DNA of 16,350 nt from Fluviibacter sp964387485 (GTDB taxonomy: Bacteria > Pseudomonadota > Gammaproteobacteria > Burkholderiales > Rhodocyclaceae): contig CAYLWV010000033.1 of assembly GCA_964387485.1 (NCBI GenBank), positions 1-16,350 of the forward strand, given 5' to 3'. How positions within the stretch are numbered: the first letter of the stretch is position 1; each line of letters opens with the position of its first letter. Positions 1 to 6,795 of the stretch are shown piece after piece. The notes below the pieces were generated by a model, which worked only from the letters and a program-made list of their open reading frames with translations, was not told the origin of the DNA and did not search any database. The translations under genes and the position numbers were made by a program.

Positions 1-1472
1 TATTTTGCTATGGTCCGGCGTGCGACGACAATGCCTTCGGCACTAAATTGATCACAAATTTGTTGGTCAGACAGCGGTTTTTTCGAATTTTCGTCGCCGA
101 TCAGCTGTTTGATGCGGGCTTTAATGGCTGTAGCCGAGGCGGCGCCACCATCGTCGGTGCCTACGTGGCTGCCGAAAAAGTATTTAAATTCAAAGACTCC
201 GCGCGGTGTGGCCATGAATTTCTGCGATGTTACCCGGGAAATCGTCGATTCATGCAGGCCAAGCTGGTCGGCAATTTCTCGTAAGACCAACGGGCGCATG
301 GCCAGCTCGCCTTTTTCAAAAAAAGCGGCCTGTTCGTCCACAATCGCCTGGGCAACGCGTTCAATGGTCTCGAAACGCTGCTGAATATTCTTGATCAGCC
401 AGCGCGCCTCCTGCAGTTGCCCACTGAGGCCGCTATGGCCACCGCTGGCCTGACGTAGCAGGCCGGCATAGAGGCGGTTGATTTTCAGGCGTGGCAGCGC
501 ATCGGGATTGGTGGTGGCTGACCAATGGTCGCCCTGGGCATCATGCTTTTTGCGGACCAGCACATCAGGGATGATGTAGGGGCTCGCATCATCCAGGAAA
601 GTGTTGCCGGGATGGGGGTTCAAACTGCGGATCAGGGCCTGTGCATCGCGTAGGGCATCGAGATCGGCCCCGGTTTTGCGGCGGATGAGTGTGAAATCGC
701 GCTGTGCCAGTGCGGGCAAACACTCCGCGACCAGTTGGCGGGCCAGATCAACAGCAGGGTCGCTCAGTCCTTTGAGTTGCAGCAGCAGACATTCCGTCAG
801 GTCGCGGCCGCCAATGCCGGGTGGGTCCAGCTCCTGTAGTCGGCTGAGCGCGTGTTCCAGCTCGGCCAGCGTCACCGATTCGTCCGTTGGTAAGGCTTCC
901 AGAATTTCGTCCAGTGAACTGGTCAGGTAGCCCCGCTCATCCAGTGCTTCGATCAGCACGCGTACCAGTGCCTGTTCTCGCCAGGCTGTGCGCAGTAGAC
1001 CAGCTTGTGCCAGCAGATGTTCGCGCAGGGTCAGTGTGCTGCAGCTCCCGGCTTCGTAGTCATTGTCGCCATCGTCGCTGCCACTGGCCGATGAATAAGC
1101 GTAGGGCCCCTCATCCATATCCATCGGGTTCGACTGCTCAAAGGCTTCGGCCGTATCGGTTATGCCCTCGTTGGTGGGTTCGTGTGCTTCGCTGCTTGCG
1201 TCCGGTGACTCGCGATGTTCGTGCGAGATATCATGTGTCAAGTCGGTGACGCGACCAGCATCATGGTCGCCAGTCGCACTCGCCGATGCATCGTTGACGG
1301 TGGTGTCGCCCTCTTCGCCATCGTCGCGCTCGAGCATTGGGTTTTCTGCCAGTGCTTGGGTGACCTCTTGCTGGAGTTCGACTGATGATAGTTGCAGCAG
1401 CCGGATCGACTGTTGCAGCTGTGGCGTCATCGTCAGATGTTGTGTGGCCTTGAGTTGCAGGCTGGCCTTCAT
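1..1472 (-). CDS. rpoN: RNA polymerase sigma-54 factor RpoN (3' end cut by window edge)
   Basis: Sigma-54 directs core RNA polymerase to -24/-12 promoters and needs ATP-driven enhancer-binding proteins such as NtrC to melt DNA. My own translation gives 490 codons without a stop up to the window edge. Region I (about residues 1-48) is rich in Gln and Leu and ends in AENPML. Region II (about 47-145) is long, acidic and rich in Ser, Asp and Glu. The core-binding region follows, then a helix-turn-helix near 396-416 (REIADQLGLHESTISRVTSQ). The last visible residues are ARRTIAK (484-490), the start of the RpoN box, whose family consensus is ARRTVAKYRE; Ile replaces Val here. About 10-15 residues are probably missing beyond the edge. 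The ATG at 1472 fits the conserved N-terminus of the family. The gene lies 36 bases downstream of lptB, a linkage common in proteobacteria. A sigma-54 promoter in this window (10743-10758) is a likely target of the product. Confidence 0.96.
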   Translation of the reverse strand, partial: MKASLQLKATQHLTMTPQLQQSIRLLQLSSVELQQEVTQALAENPMLERDDGEEGDTTVNDASASATGDHDAGRVTDLTHDISHEHRESPDASSEAHEPTNEGITDTAEAFEQSNPMDMDEGPYAYSSASGSDDGDNDYEAGSCSTLTLREHLLAQAGLLRTAWREQALVRVLIEALDERGYLTSSLDEILEALPTDESVTLAELEHALSRLQELDPPGIGGRDLTECLLLQLKGLSDPAVDLARQLVAECLPALAQRDFTLIRRKTGADLDALRDAQALIRSLNPHPGNTFLDDASPYIIPDVLVRKKHDAQGDHWSATTNPDALPRLKINRLYAGLLRQASGGHSGLSGQLQEARWLIKNIQQRFETIERVAQAIVDEQAAFFEKGELAMRPLVLREIADQLGLHESTISRVTSQKFMATPRGVFEFKYFFGSHVGTDDGGAASATAIKARIKQLIGDENSKKPLSDQQICDQFSAEGIVVARRTIAK

Positions 1473-1508
1473 GGCGGATTCCGGTCGCTGGGTGTACGTA
1501 AAAAGCGC

Positions 1509-2246
1509 TTAGAGGCGGAAGTGTTCACCCAGATAGACCTGGCGTACGGCTTCGTTTTCGATGATGTCCGAGGGGTGGCCGGAGGCCAGTACCGTGCCTT
1601 CGCTGATGATGTAGGCGCGATCAGTAATGCCCAGGGTTTCGCGCACATTGTGGTCGGTGATCAGTACACCGATGCCGCGTTCCTTGAGGAAGCGAATAAT
1701 CTTCTGAATCTCCAGCACGGCAATCGGGTCAACGCCGGCGAAGGGTTCATCAAGCAGAATGAAGCGCGGTTGGGTGGCCAGCGCACGAGCGATTTCGACA
1801 CGGCGACGTTCACCGCCGGAGAGCGCTGCAGCACGGCTGTGGCGAATATGCTGGATAGCCAGCTCGTCAAGCAGCGTCTCCAGTCGGCTGTGCTCCTCGT
1901 CGGCGCTTAGCTTCTGCAGCTGCAGGACGGCAAGAATGTTTTCTTCGACCGTGAGTTTGCGGAAGACCGAGGCTTCCTGCGGTAGGTACGAGATACCCAT
2001 GTGGGCACGCTGATGAATCGGTAGATGCACCAGTTCGTCATTGGCCAGGGTGATGTTGCCGCCATCGGCAGGAACCAGACCCACGACCATATAGAAGCAG
2101 GTGGTTTTACCCGCCCCGTTGGGGCCGAGCAGACCCACGACTTCACCGGCGCTCACGTCAAACGATACGTCTTTGACGACGGTGCGTTTGCGGTACACCT
2201 TACGCAGGTTACGGGCCGAAAGAATGGCGGGTTTGGCGTCGATCAT
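1509..2246 (-). CDS. lptB: LPS export ABC transporter ATP-binding protein LptB
   Basis: LptB is the cytoplasmic ATPase that, with LptF and LptG, extracts lipopolysaccharide from the inner membrane and drives it along the Lpt bridge to the cell surface. The 245-residue protein has the usual family length. Walker A GPNGAGKT is at 41-48, the Q-loop Gln at 90 (SYLPQEASVF), the ABC signature LSGGE at 142-146, Walker B FILLDE at 162-167 and the switch His at 199 (TDHN). The combination of SYLPQEASVF, LSGGERRRVEIARAL and DHNVRETL separates LptB from other small ABC ATPases. The ATG at 2246 gives the normal N-terminus, but no clear Shine-Dalgarno sequence precedes it, so it may be translated by read-through from recX 35 bases upstream. 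lptA and lptC, often directly upstream, are absent here; recX takes that place. rpoN follows 36 bases downstream. Confidence 0.97.
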   Translation of the reverse strand: MIDAKPAILSARNLRKVYRKRTVVKDVSFDVSAGEVVGLLGPNGAGKTTCFYMVVGLVPADGGNITLANDELVHLPIHQRAHMGISYLPQEASVFRKLTVEENILAVLQLQKLSADEEHSRLETLLDELAIQHIRHSRAAALSGGERRRVEIARALATQPRFILLDEPFAGVDPIAVLEIQKIIRFLKERGIGVLITDHNVRETLGITDRAYIISEGTVLASGHPSDIIENEAVRQVYLGEHFRL

Positions 2247-2281
2247 GGCGAAGTGATGGGAATGGTTGGTTGGATGATGGA

Positions 2282-2827
2282 TCAGGGGGTATCGGTGAAT
2301 TCGTCGGCATTGCCGGCGCTGCGGATCACCTGCTGAATGGTGCGCATGGCAAAGCCGCGGCTGGCCAGGTGACGAGTTTGCTTCATGCGCTCATTCATGT
2401 CGCGGGGCGCCTGGCCAAATTTTTTCAGCCATAGCTCGCGACAGCGGCTGAACTCATCGGGCTGTTCCGATAGTACGGCAGCAATGGTATCGCGGTCGAT
2501 ACCTTTCTGTGCCAGTTCCTGCTGTAAACGGGTGTTGCCGTAACGAGGTGCGCGCAATCGGATGCGCATTTCCGCGTAACGATCATCCGAGAGCATTTTG
2601 CGCCGTTCCAGATCATCAAGCAGTGCTTGTACATCAGACTCGGTCGGTGGTTCGTAGACCTCTTCGAGCACGGTTTCAAACACATCGCGTGTGTTACCGG
2701 GGTATCGTCTGGCAGGACGTGGTGCCGGTTTGCTGAGCAGTTTGGTGGCCAGTTCCTGACGCGAATACTCGCGCCGCGCCAGAAGGCGCAGTGCGCGAGC
2801 TCTCAGGTCGTCAGCCGTGGCGGCCAA
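2282..2827 (-). CDS. recX: RecA regulatory protein RecX (TTG start)
   Basis: RecX binds RecA filaments and limits their extension and ATPase and recombinase activities. The 181-residue product shows three-helix repeats typical of the family: residues about 7-32 (RARALRLLARREYSRQELATKL), 65-118 with the DDRYAE motif at 81-86 and RYGNTRLQQEL, and a C-terminal repeat around 146-170. The start is TTG at 2827, supported by GGGGAGG eight bases upstream and by the match of the N-terminus to the family. It begins 20 bases after the recA stop, so the two genes are almost certainly one transcript. Residues about 33-64 (Pro/Arg-rich, then acidic) form a linker between the first and second repeats that is longer than in compact RecX proteins of about 150 residues. 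Identity is clear from position and motifs; the effect of the linker is unknown. Confidence 0.93.
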   Translation of the reverse strand: MAATADDLRARALRLLARREYSRQELATKLLSKPAPRPARRYPGNTRDVFETVLEEVYEPPTESDVQALLDDLERRKMLSDDRYAEMRIRLRAPRYGNTRLQQELAQKGIDRDTIAAVLSEQPDEFSRCRELWLKKFGQAPRDMNERMKQTRHLASRGFAMRTIQQVIRSAGNADEFTDTP

Positions 2828-2847
2828 TCTCGCGGCCTCCCCTCAGC

Positions 2848-3876
2848 TTAAGCGTCGTCCCCGGCAGTGGGCTTGGCACCCGCCTTGGTGATACCGGCCG
2901 CTTCCATGATCTTGGCTTCGATTTCCTGGGCCAGCTCCGGGCGGGTCTTCAGGAATTCGCGGACATTGTCTTTGCCCTGACCAATCTTCTCACCGTTGTA
3001 GGCGTACCAGGCACCGGCCTTATCGACGATCTTGTGTTCAACACCCAGCTCGATGATTTCGCCTTCACGCGAGATACCTTCGCCGTACAGGATGTCAAAG
3101 ATCGCTTCGCGGAACGGGGGCGACACCTTGTTCTTGACGACCTTGACGCGGGTTTCCGAACCGACGACTTCGTCGCCACGCTTGATGGCGCCGATACGGC
3201 GGATATCCAGACGCACAGAGGCGTAGAACTTGAGCGCGTTACCACCGGTGGTGGTTTCCGGGTTGCCGAACATCACGCCGATCTTCATACGGATCTGGTT
3301 AATGAAGATGACCAGCGTGTTGGTCTTCTTGATACTGCCGGTCAGCTTACGCAGAGCCTGGCTCATCAGACGGGCGTGCAGACCCATCATCGAGTCACCC
3401 ATCTCGCCTTCGATTTCCGCACGCGGCGTCAGAGCTGCCACAGAGTCGATGACGATGATATCCACGCCGCCCGAGCGGACGAGCATGTCGGCAATTTCCA
3501 GACCCTGTTCGCCGGTGTCCGGCTGCGAGATGATCAGATCGGGCACATTGACGCCCAGCTTGCCGGCGTACACCGGATCCAGTGCGTGTTCGGCATCAAT
3601 AAAGGCGGCGGTACCGCCCGCGCGTTGGGCAGCGGCGATGACCTGCAAGGTCAGCGTGGTTTTACCCGAGGATTCCGGGCCGTAAATTTCAACGACACGG
3701 CCACGCGGCAGACCGCCGATGCCGAGTGCCATATCCAGACCCAGCGAGCCGGTGGAAACGGCCTGGATGCCCTGATCAATCTGGGCATCGCCCATTTTCA
3801 TGATGGCGCCCTTACCGAACTGCTTTTCAATCTGGGCGAGTGCGGCACCTAGTGCCTTGACCTTGTTGTCGTCCAT
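2848..3876 (-). CDS. recA: Recombinase RecA
   Basis: RecA polymerises on single-stranded DNA, performs homologous pairing and strand exchange, and stimulates LexA self-cleavage in the SOS response. From the ATG at 3876 the protein is 342 residues, within the family range. It contains Walker A GPESSGKT, the DAEHALDP segment, Walker B-like IIVIDSVAALTP, the L1 loop region (GEMGDSMMGLHARLMSQALRK) and the L2 region GNPETTTGGNALKFYAS. The C-terminal tail is acidic and ends GDDA. The reading frame is open for 18 further codons upstream, but the 3876 ATG is preceded by AAGGAAG at a suitable distance and gives the canonical MDDNKVKAL start. recX follows 20 bases downstream. The spacer to rep on the other side lacks a clean CTGT-N8-ACAG LexA box; only a half site is visible. 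Confidence 0.99.
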   Translation of the reverse strand: MDDNKVKALGAALAQIEKQFGKGAIMKMGDAQIDQGIQAVSTGSLGLDMALGIGGLPRGRVVEIYGPESSGKTTLTLQVIAAAQRAGGTAAFIDAEHALDPVYAGKLGVNVPDLIISQPDTGEQGLEIADMLVRSGGVDIIVIDSVAALTPRAEIEGEMGDSMMGLHARLMSQALRKLTGSIKKTNTLVIFINQIRMKIGVMFGNPETTTGGNALKFYASVRLDIRRIGAIKRGDEVVGSETRVKVVKNKVSPPFREAIFDILYGEGISREGEIIELGVEHKIVDKAGAWYAYNGEKIGQGKDNVREFLKTRPELAQEIEAKIMEAAGITKAGAKPTAGDDA

Positions 3877-3925
3877 GCTGACTTCCTTATGAGAGATTGG
3901 AATGATTATTGCACACCATGAGAGT

Positions 3926-3938
3926 CTCACCAGGTGAG
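3926..3938. repeat. 13-base dyad CTCACC-A-GGTGAG in the recA leader
   Basis: Perfect six-base inverted arms around one central base, 50-62 bases upstream of the recA start codon. It could be an operator or part of a leader structure; the one-base spacing makes a DNA-binding dyad more likely than an RNA hairpin. No known regulator consensus is recognised. Confidence 0.5.
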
Positions 3939-3979
3939 CCTATGTGTCGCTCGGTGAAAAAATATATAAAAGCAACAGG

Positions 3980-4010
3980 TTGGGCAGTCAGGCCGGGAGA
4001 ACGGTACAAT
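3980..4010 (+). promoter_or_regulatory. Probable rep promoter (TACAAT -10)
   Basis: TACAAT at 4005-4010 matches the -10 consensus at five of six positions. TTGGGC at 3980-3985 is a possible -35 with a long 19-base spacer. The rep ATG lies eight bases after the -10, so transcription would begin within one or two bases of the start codon. No Shine-Dalgarno sequence is present between the two, which suggests a leaderless or near-leaderless mRNA. Confidence 0.55.
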
Positions 4011-4018
4011 CCGCGCCC

Positions 4019-6043
4019 ATGTCTGCACCCGCCATACCCACCTTCAGCGGCCTCAACGAGCGTCAGCGTGAAGCCATTCTCTACCTGGACGGCCCCTTGC
4101 TGGTGCTGGCCGGCGCCGGCTCGGGTAAGACACGGGTGATTACCGAAAAGATCGTCCATCTGATCGAGACCTGCGACATCAAGCCCCATCAGGTGGCGGC
4201 CATTACCTTTACCAACAAGGCGGCCATGGAGATGTCGGAGCGCATCGCCAAGCGCATGGGCAAGGCTCCGAAGGGGCTGACCATTGCCACCTTTCACTCG
4301 CTTGGGCTGCGCATGGTGCGTGAAGAGGCCAAAACGCTGGGCTACAAGCCGGGGTTTTCCATCTTTGACTCGGCAGACTGCCTAGGTATTATCAATGAGC
4401 TGAGCGGTACGACGGACAAAGCCAAGCTACGCTGGTTGCAGACCACCATTTCCCTCTGGAAAAACGCCCTGCTCAGCCCCAAGGAAGCCGCGGCTGCCGC
4501 CAAGGATGAAGAAGAGGCTGTGGCTGCCCGCGTCTATCTGGAATACGCCAATGCGCTGCACGCCTACCAGGCCGTGGATTTCGATGATCTGATCCGGCTA
4601 CCGGTGACCCTGCTACAGGACAACGCCGAGGTTCGGCAGAAGTGGCAGGACAAGTTCCGCCATATTCTGGTGGATGAATATCAGGATACCAATACGGCTC
4701 AATACCGCCTGCTGCAACAGCTGACGGGCGTGCGAGCCTCGTTTACGGCCGTCGGCGACGACGATCAGGCCATTTACGGCTGGCGTGGCGCCGACGTGGA
4801 GAACCTGCGGCGCCTGACCGAAGATTTCCCGCAGCTCAAAGTCATCAAGCTGGAGCAGAACTACCGCTCCACCGGCAAGATTCTGGAAGCCGCCAATACG
4901 CTGATTCAGAACAACCCCAAACTGTTTGCCAAGGCGCTCTGGTCCGAGCATGGGCCCGGCGCCAATATCAACGTCATTGCCTGTGCCGAAGGTGAGGCGG
5001 AGGCCGAAACAGTCATCATGAAGCTGCAGGGCCACCGTTTTGAGCATCGGGCCAAGTTTTCGGACTACGCCATCCTGTATCGCAGTAATCACCAGGCCCG
5101 GGTGTTCGAACAGGCCCTGCGCCAGCAGCGCATCCCTTATCTGCTGTCGGGCGGCCAGTCCTTCTTTGACAAAGCAGAAATCAAGGATCTGCTGGCCTAT
5201 CTGCGTCTGTTGGTCAACGACGACGATGATCCGGCCTTTATTCGTGCCGCTACGACCCCGCGCCGGGGTATTGGTAGCCAGACCCTGGCGACACTGGGTC
5301 GTTATGCGGCCGAACGCCAGATCTCCCTGTTTGCAGCACTGTTTGAAGAAGGTTTTGCCGCACAGGTCAACAGCCGTGTGCTGCAGCCGTTACGTGAATT
5401 TGGTGAGTTTATTAACCGCTTTCAGTGGCGTGCGCAACGGGAATCGGCGGCCGATGTCTTCCCCGATATTCTGACTGCGATTGATTACGAGAACTGGCTT
5501 TACGATCAGGAAGAGGCGCGCACCGCAGAAACCCGTTGGGGCAATGTGCAGGAGTTCCACGCCTGGATTACCAAGAAGAGCGACGACGACGGCAAGACGC
5601 TGGCCGAAATCGTGCAGACCATGGCGTTGATGTCGCTGCTCGAACGCCGTGATCAGGGTGATGACTACGACGCGGTGCAGCTATCAACGCTGCATGCGGC
5701 CAAGGGCCTGGAGTTCGGCCACGTGTTTTTGGTCGGGGTGGAAGAAAACATTCTGCCGCACCGCGAATCGCAGGAGGCCGAAAAGCTCGAAGAAGAGCGC
5801 CGCCTCATGTACGTGGGTATTACCCGTGCCCAGCGTAGTCTGCATATCACCTGGTGCGAGAAGCGTCGTCAGGGTAAAGATCTGGTGCCGTGCGAACCCT
5901 CCCGTTTTATTCAGGAGATGGGTTGCGAGACGGCCACGTCGGCCAGTAAGACGGTGGTCGAAAAATCGACATCAACGGCCAAGCTGGATTTTCTCAAGGC
6001 CATGTTGCAGAAAACCCCGCCGGGCGACGCGGGCGCTGCATAA
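4019..6043 (+). CDS. rep: ATP-dependent DNA helicase Rep (UvrD/Rep superfamily 1)
   Basis: Rep is a 3'-5' superfamily 1A helicase that helps replication forks pass protein roadblocks and restart. From the ATG at 4019 the product is 674 residues, almost the length of E. coli Rep. Visible motifs are the Q motif GLNERQREAI (11-20), Walker A AGAGSGKT (31-38), ITFTNKAA (62-69), TFHSLGLRM (91-99), Walker B/motif II DEYQDTN (219-225), motif III GDDDQAIYGWRGA (246-258), QNYRST (280-285), and near the C-terminus LSTLHAAKGLEF and EERRLMYVGITRA. The frame is open 25 codons further upstream, but 4019 gives the family N-terminus. There is no ribosome binding site; a TACAAT box ends eight bases before the ATG. 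The gene is divergent from recA and convergent with the cytochrome c gene. UvrD/PcrA is the alternative, but the length and the C-terminus favour Rep. Confidence 0.94.
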   Translation: MSAPAIPTFSGLNERQREAILYLDGPLLVLAGAGSGKTRVITEKIVHLIETCDIKPHQVAAITFTNKAAMEMSERIAKRMGKAPKGLTIATFHSLGLRMVREEAKTLGYKPGFSIFDSADCLGIINELSGTTDKAKLRWLQTTISLWKNALLSPKEAAAAAKDEEEAVAARVYLEYANALHAYQAVDFDDLIRLPVTLLQDNAEVRQKWQDKFRHILVDEYQDTNTAQYRLLQQLTGVRASFTAVGDDDQAIYGWRGADVENLRRLTEDFPQLKVIKLEQNYRSTGKILEAANTLIQNNPKLFAKALWSEHGPGANINVIACAEGEAEAETVIMKLQGHRFEHRAKFSDYAILYRSNHQARVFEQALRQQRIPYLLSGGQSFFDKAEIKDLLAYLRLLVNDDDDPAFIRAATTPRRGIGSQTLATLGRYAAERQISLFAALFEEGFAAQVNSRVLQPLREFGEFINRFQWRAQRESAADVFPDILTAIDYENWLYDQEEARTAETRWGNVQEFHAWITKKSDDDGKTLAEIVQTMALMSLLERRDQGDDYDAVQLSTLHAAKGLEFGHVFLVGVEENILPHRESQEAEKLEEERRLMYVGITRAQRSLHITWCEKRRQGKDLVPCEPSRFIQEMGCETATSASKTVVEKSTSTAKLDFLKAMLQKTPPGDAGAA

Positions 6044-6059
6044 ACGACCCGCAAAAACA

Positions 6060-6081
6060 AAGGGGCGCTGAAGCGCCCCTT
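6060..6081 (-). terminator. Intrinsic terminator between rep and the cytochrome c gene
   Basis: Nine-base-pair stem (AAGGGGCGC / GCGCCCCTT) with a TGAA loop. Read on the minus strand it is followed by TTGTTTTTGC, a U-rich tail, so it mainly ends the cytochrome c transcript. On the plus strand the tail is weaker (GTTCGTTC), so it may be only a partial terminator for rep. Confidence 0.8.
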
Positions 6082-6101
6082 GTTCGTTCAGTTGGCTGAA
6101 G

Positions 6102-6539
6102 TTACTTGGAACCGTCCACCATATACTGAACAGCGGCCTTGACTTCGTCATCTGACAGGCTGGCTGCGCCACCACGGGCCGGCATGCCCTTGAAACCGTT
6201 GATGGCGTGGTTGGTCAGTGTCGCCATGCCCTGACCGATACGGCCAGCCCAGGCACCCTTGTCACCGAACTTCGGTGCACCCATCACGCCAGCGCCGTGA
6301 CAGCCGGCACATACCGTGTTGTAAACGGTCTTGCCATCCTTGACGCCACCAGCGCCACCACCGGCCTGGAGTTCGATTTTGGCCACCGGTGCAATGCGCG
6401 ATTCGACATCGTCACCACCGCTTACGGCATCGGACTTGCCTTTACCGCTCATCGAGAACGGTACAACCACTGCCATCAGAACCACCGCCAGGGCGATGGA
6501 GAGATACATGATTTTGCTGCTGGAATTCTTGTCGGCCAT
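6102..6539 (-). CDS. Membrane-anchored c5-type monohaem cytochrome c
   Basis: A small electron carrier exposed to the periplasm. The 145-residue protein starts MADKNSSSKI and has one hydrophobic segment (about 11-30) with no evident signal peptidase site, so it is probably an N-terminal anchor. A flexible Gly/Ser/Asp linker follows, then a class I cytochrome domain. The haem-binding motif CAGCH is at 77-81 and the likely axial Met is M119 (GFKGMPARGG). The KGMPARGG segment and the ending VQYMVDGSK are typical of cytochrome c5 family proteins. The ATG at 6539 is preceded by AGGA at six bases. It is a monocistronic gene between the terminator at 6060-6081 and a divergent tRNA promoter. Its exact donor or oxidase partner cannot be read from the sequence. 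Confidence 0.9.
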   Translation of the reverse strand: MADKNSSSKIMYLSIALAVVLMAVVVPFSMSGKGKSDAVSGGDDVESRIAPVAKIELQAGGGAGGVKDGKTVYNTVCAGCHGAGVMGAPKFGDKGAWAGRIGQGMATLTNHAINGFKGMPARGGAASLSDDEVKAAVQYMVDGSK

Positions 6540-6584
6540 GATGGATCCTGTGCGCGAAAGGTAAATGGGCGAATTAATTATTTA

Positions 6585-6590
6585 ATTATA
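6585..6590 (-). promoter_or_regulatory. Possible -10 box for the cytochrome c gene
   Basis: An exact TATAAT on the minus strand within an A/T-rich stretch, 46 bases upstream of the cytochrome ATG. No good -35 is found at 16-18 bases; TTGAGT occurs but only six bases away. The call rests on the -10 alone. Confidence 0.4.
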
Positions 6591-6617
6591 GCGGGAACTC
6601 AACAGCTTGGGGATCCT

Positions 6618-6647
6618 TTGGACAGTCCGGCCAAAAACGGCTAGACT
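6618..6647 (+). promoter_or_regulatory. tRNA-Arg promoter
   Basis: TTGGACA (6618-6624) as -35 and TAGACT (6642-6647) as -10, separated by 17-18 bases. The predicted transcription start is near 6654, only a few bases before the mature tRNA 5' end. A G/C-rich discriminator (CGCCCGC) follows the -10, as is common at stringently controlled stable-RNA promoters. Confidence 0.65.
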
Positions 6648-6657
6648 TCGCCCGCAC

Positions 6658-6734
6658 GCGCTCGTAGCTCAGTTGGATAGAGTATTGCCCTCCGAAGGCA
6701 AGGGTCGCACGTTCGAATCGTGTCGAGCGCGCCA
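6658..6734 (+). tRNA. tRNA-Arg (anticodon CCG)
   Basis: A 77-base cloverleaf folds by hand. The acceptor stem GCGCTCG/CGAGCGC is perfectly paired. The D arm is GCTC/GAGT. The anticodon stem TTGCC/GGCAA encloses the loop CTCCGAA, giving anticodon CCG, which reads CGG. The variable loop is five bases. The T arm GCACG/CGTGT has loop TTCGAAT. The discriminator is G, and CCA is encoded. It has its own promoter just upstream, and no U-rich terminator follows, so the transcript may run into the regulator gene 61 bases downstream. A palindrome overlaps its 3' end. Confidence 0.97.
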
Positions 6735-6744
6735 GAATTCTGGC
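6731..6744. repeat. Perfect 14-base palindrome at the tRNA 3' end
   Basis: GCCAGAATTCTGGC begins at the discriminator base and includes the encoded CCA; a further GCCAG copy lies at 6747-6751. In the precursor RNA the CCA could pair with the downstream TGG (five-base stem, AATT loop). It may influence 3' trimming, or it may be chance. Confidence 0.6.
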
Positions 6745-6795
6745 CTGCCAGTTGTCCGAAATGAAGGTAGGCCTCACCTATACAGGGGCGGCGGC

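Larger units (their letters stand above)
3877..4018. promoter_or_regulatory. Divergent recA/rep regulatory spacer
   Basis: This 142-base spacer must hold the promoters of both recA (minus) and rep (plus). It contains an A/T-rich run (about 3956-3970) with a TATATT-like -10 on the minus strand, next to one LexA half site (ACAG at 3975-3978 on the plus strand, where the partner half CTGT is replaced by TATA). It also contains a dyad at 3926-3938, and the rep -10 element at 4005-4010. A functional SOS operator is possible but degenerate; promoter assignment for recA is a guess. Confidence 0.5.

Noticed and set aside
2869..2886. TGGCAC-containing sigma-54-like sequence
   Set aside because: It lies inside recA and lacks the TTGC/GTGC -12 element at the right spacing.
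2791..3852. 353-codon plus-strand open frame opposite recA
   Set aside because: It is an antisense shadow of recA; the composition mirrors recA codons and no family is recognisable.
6607..6795. N-terminal extension of the WYL regulator reading frame through the tRNA gene
   Set aside because: It would translate across the tRNA and lacks a ribosome binding site; TTG at 6796 has AGGGG and the family N-terminus.
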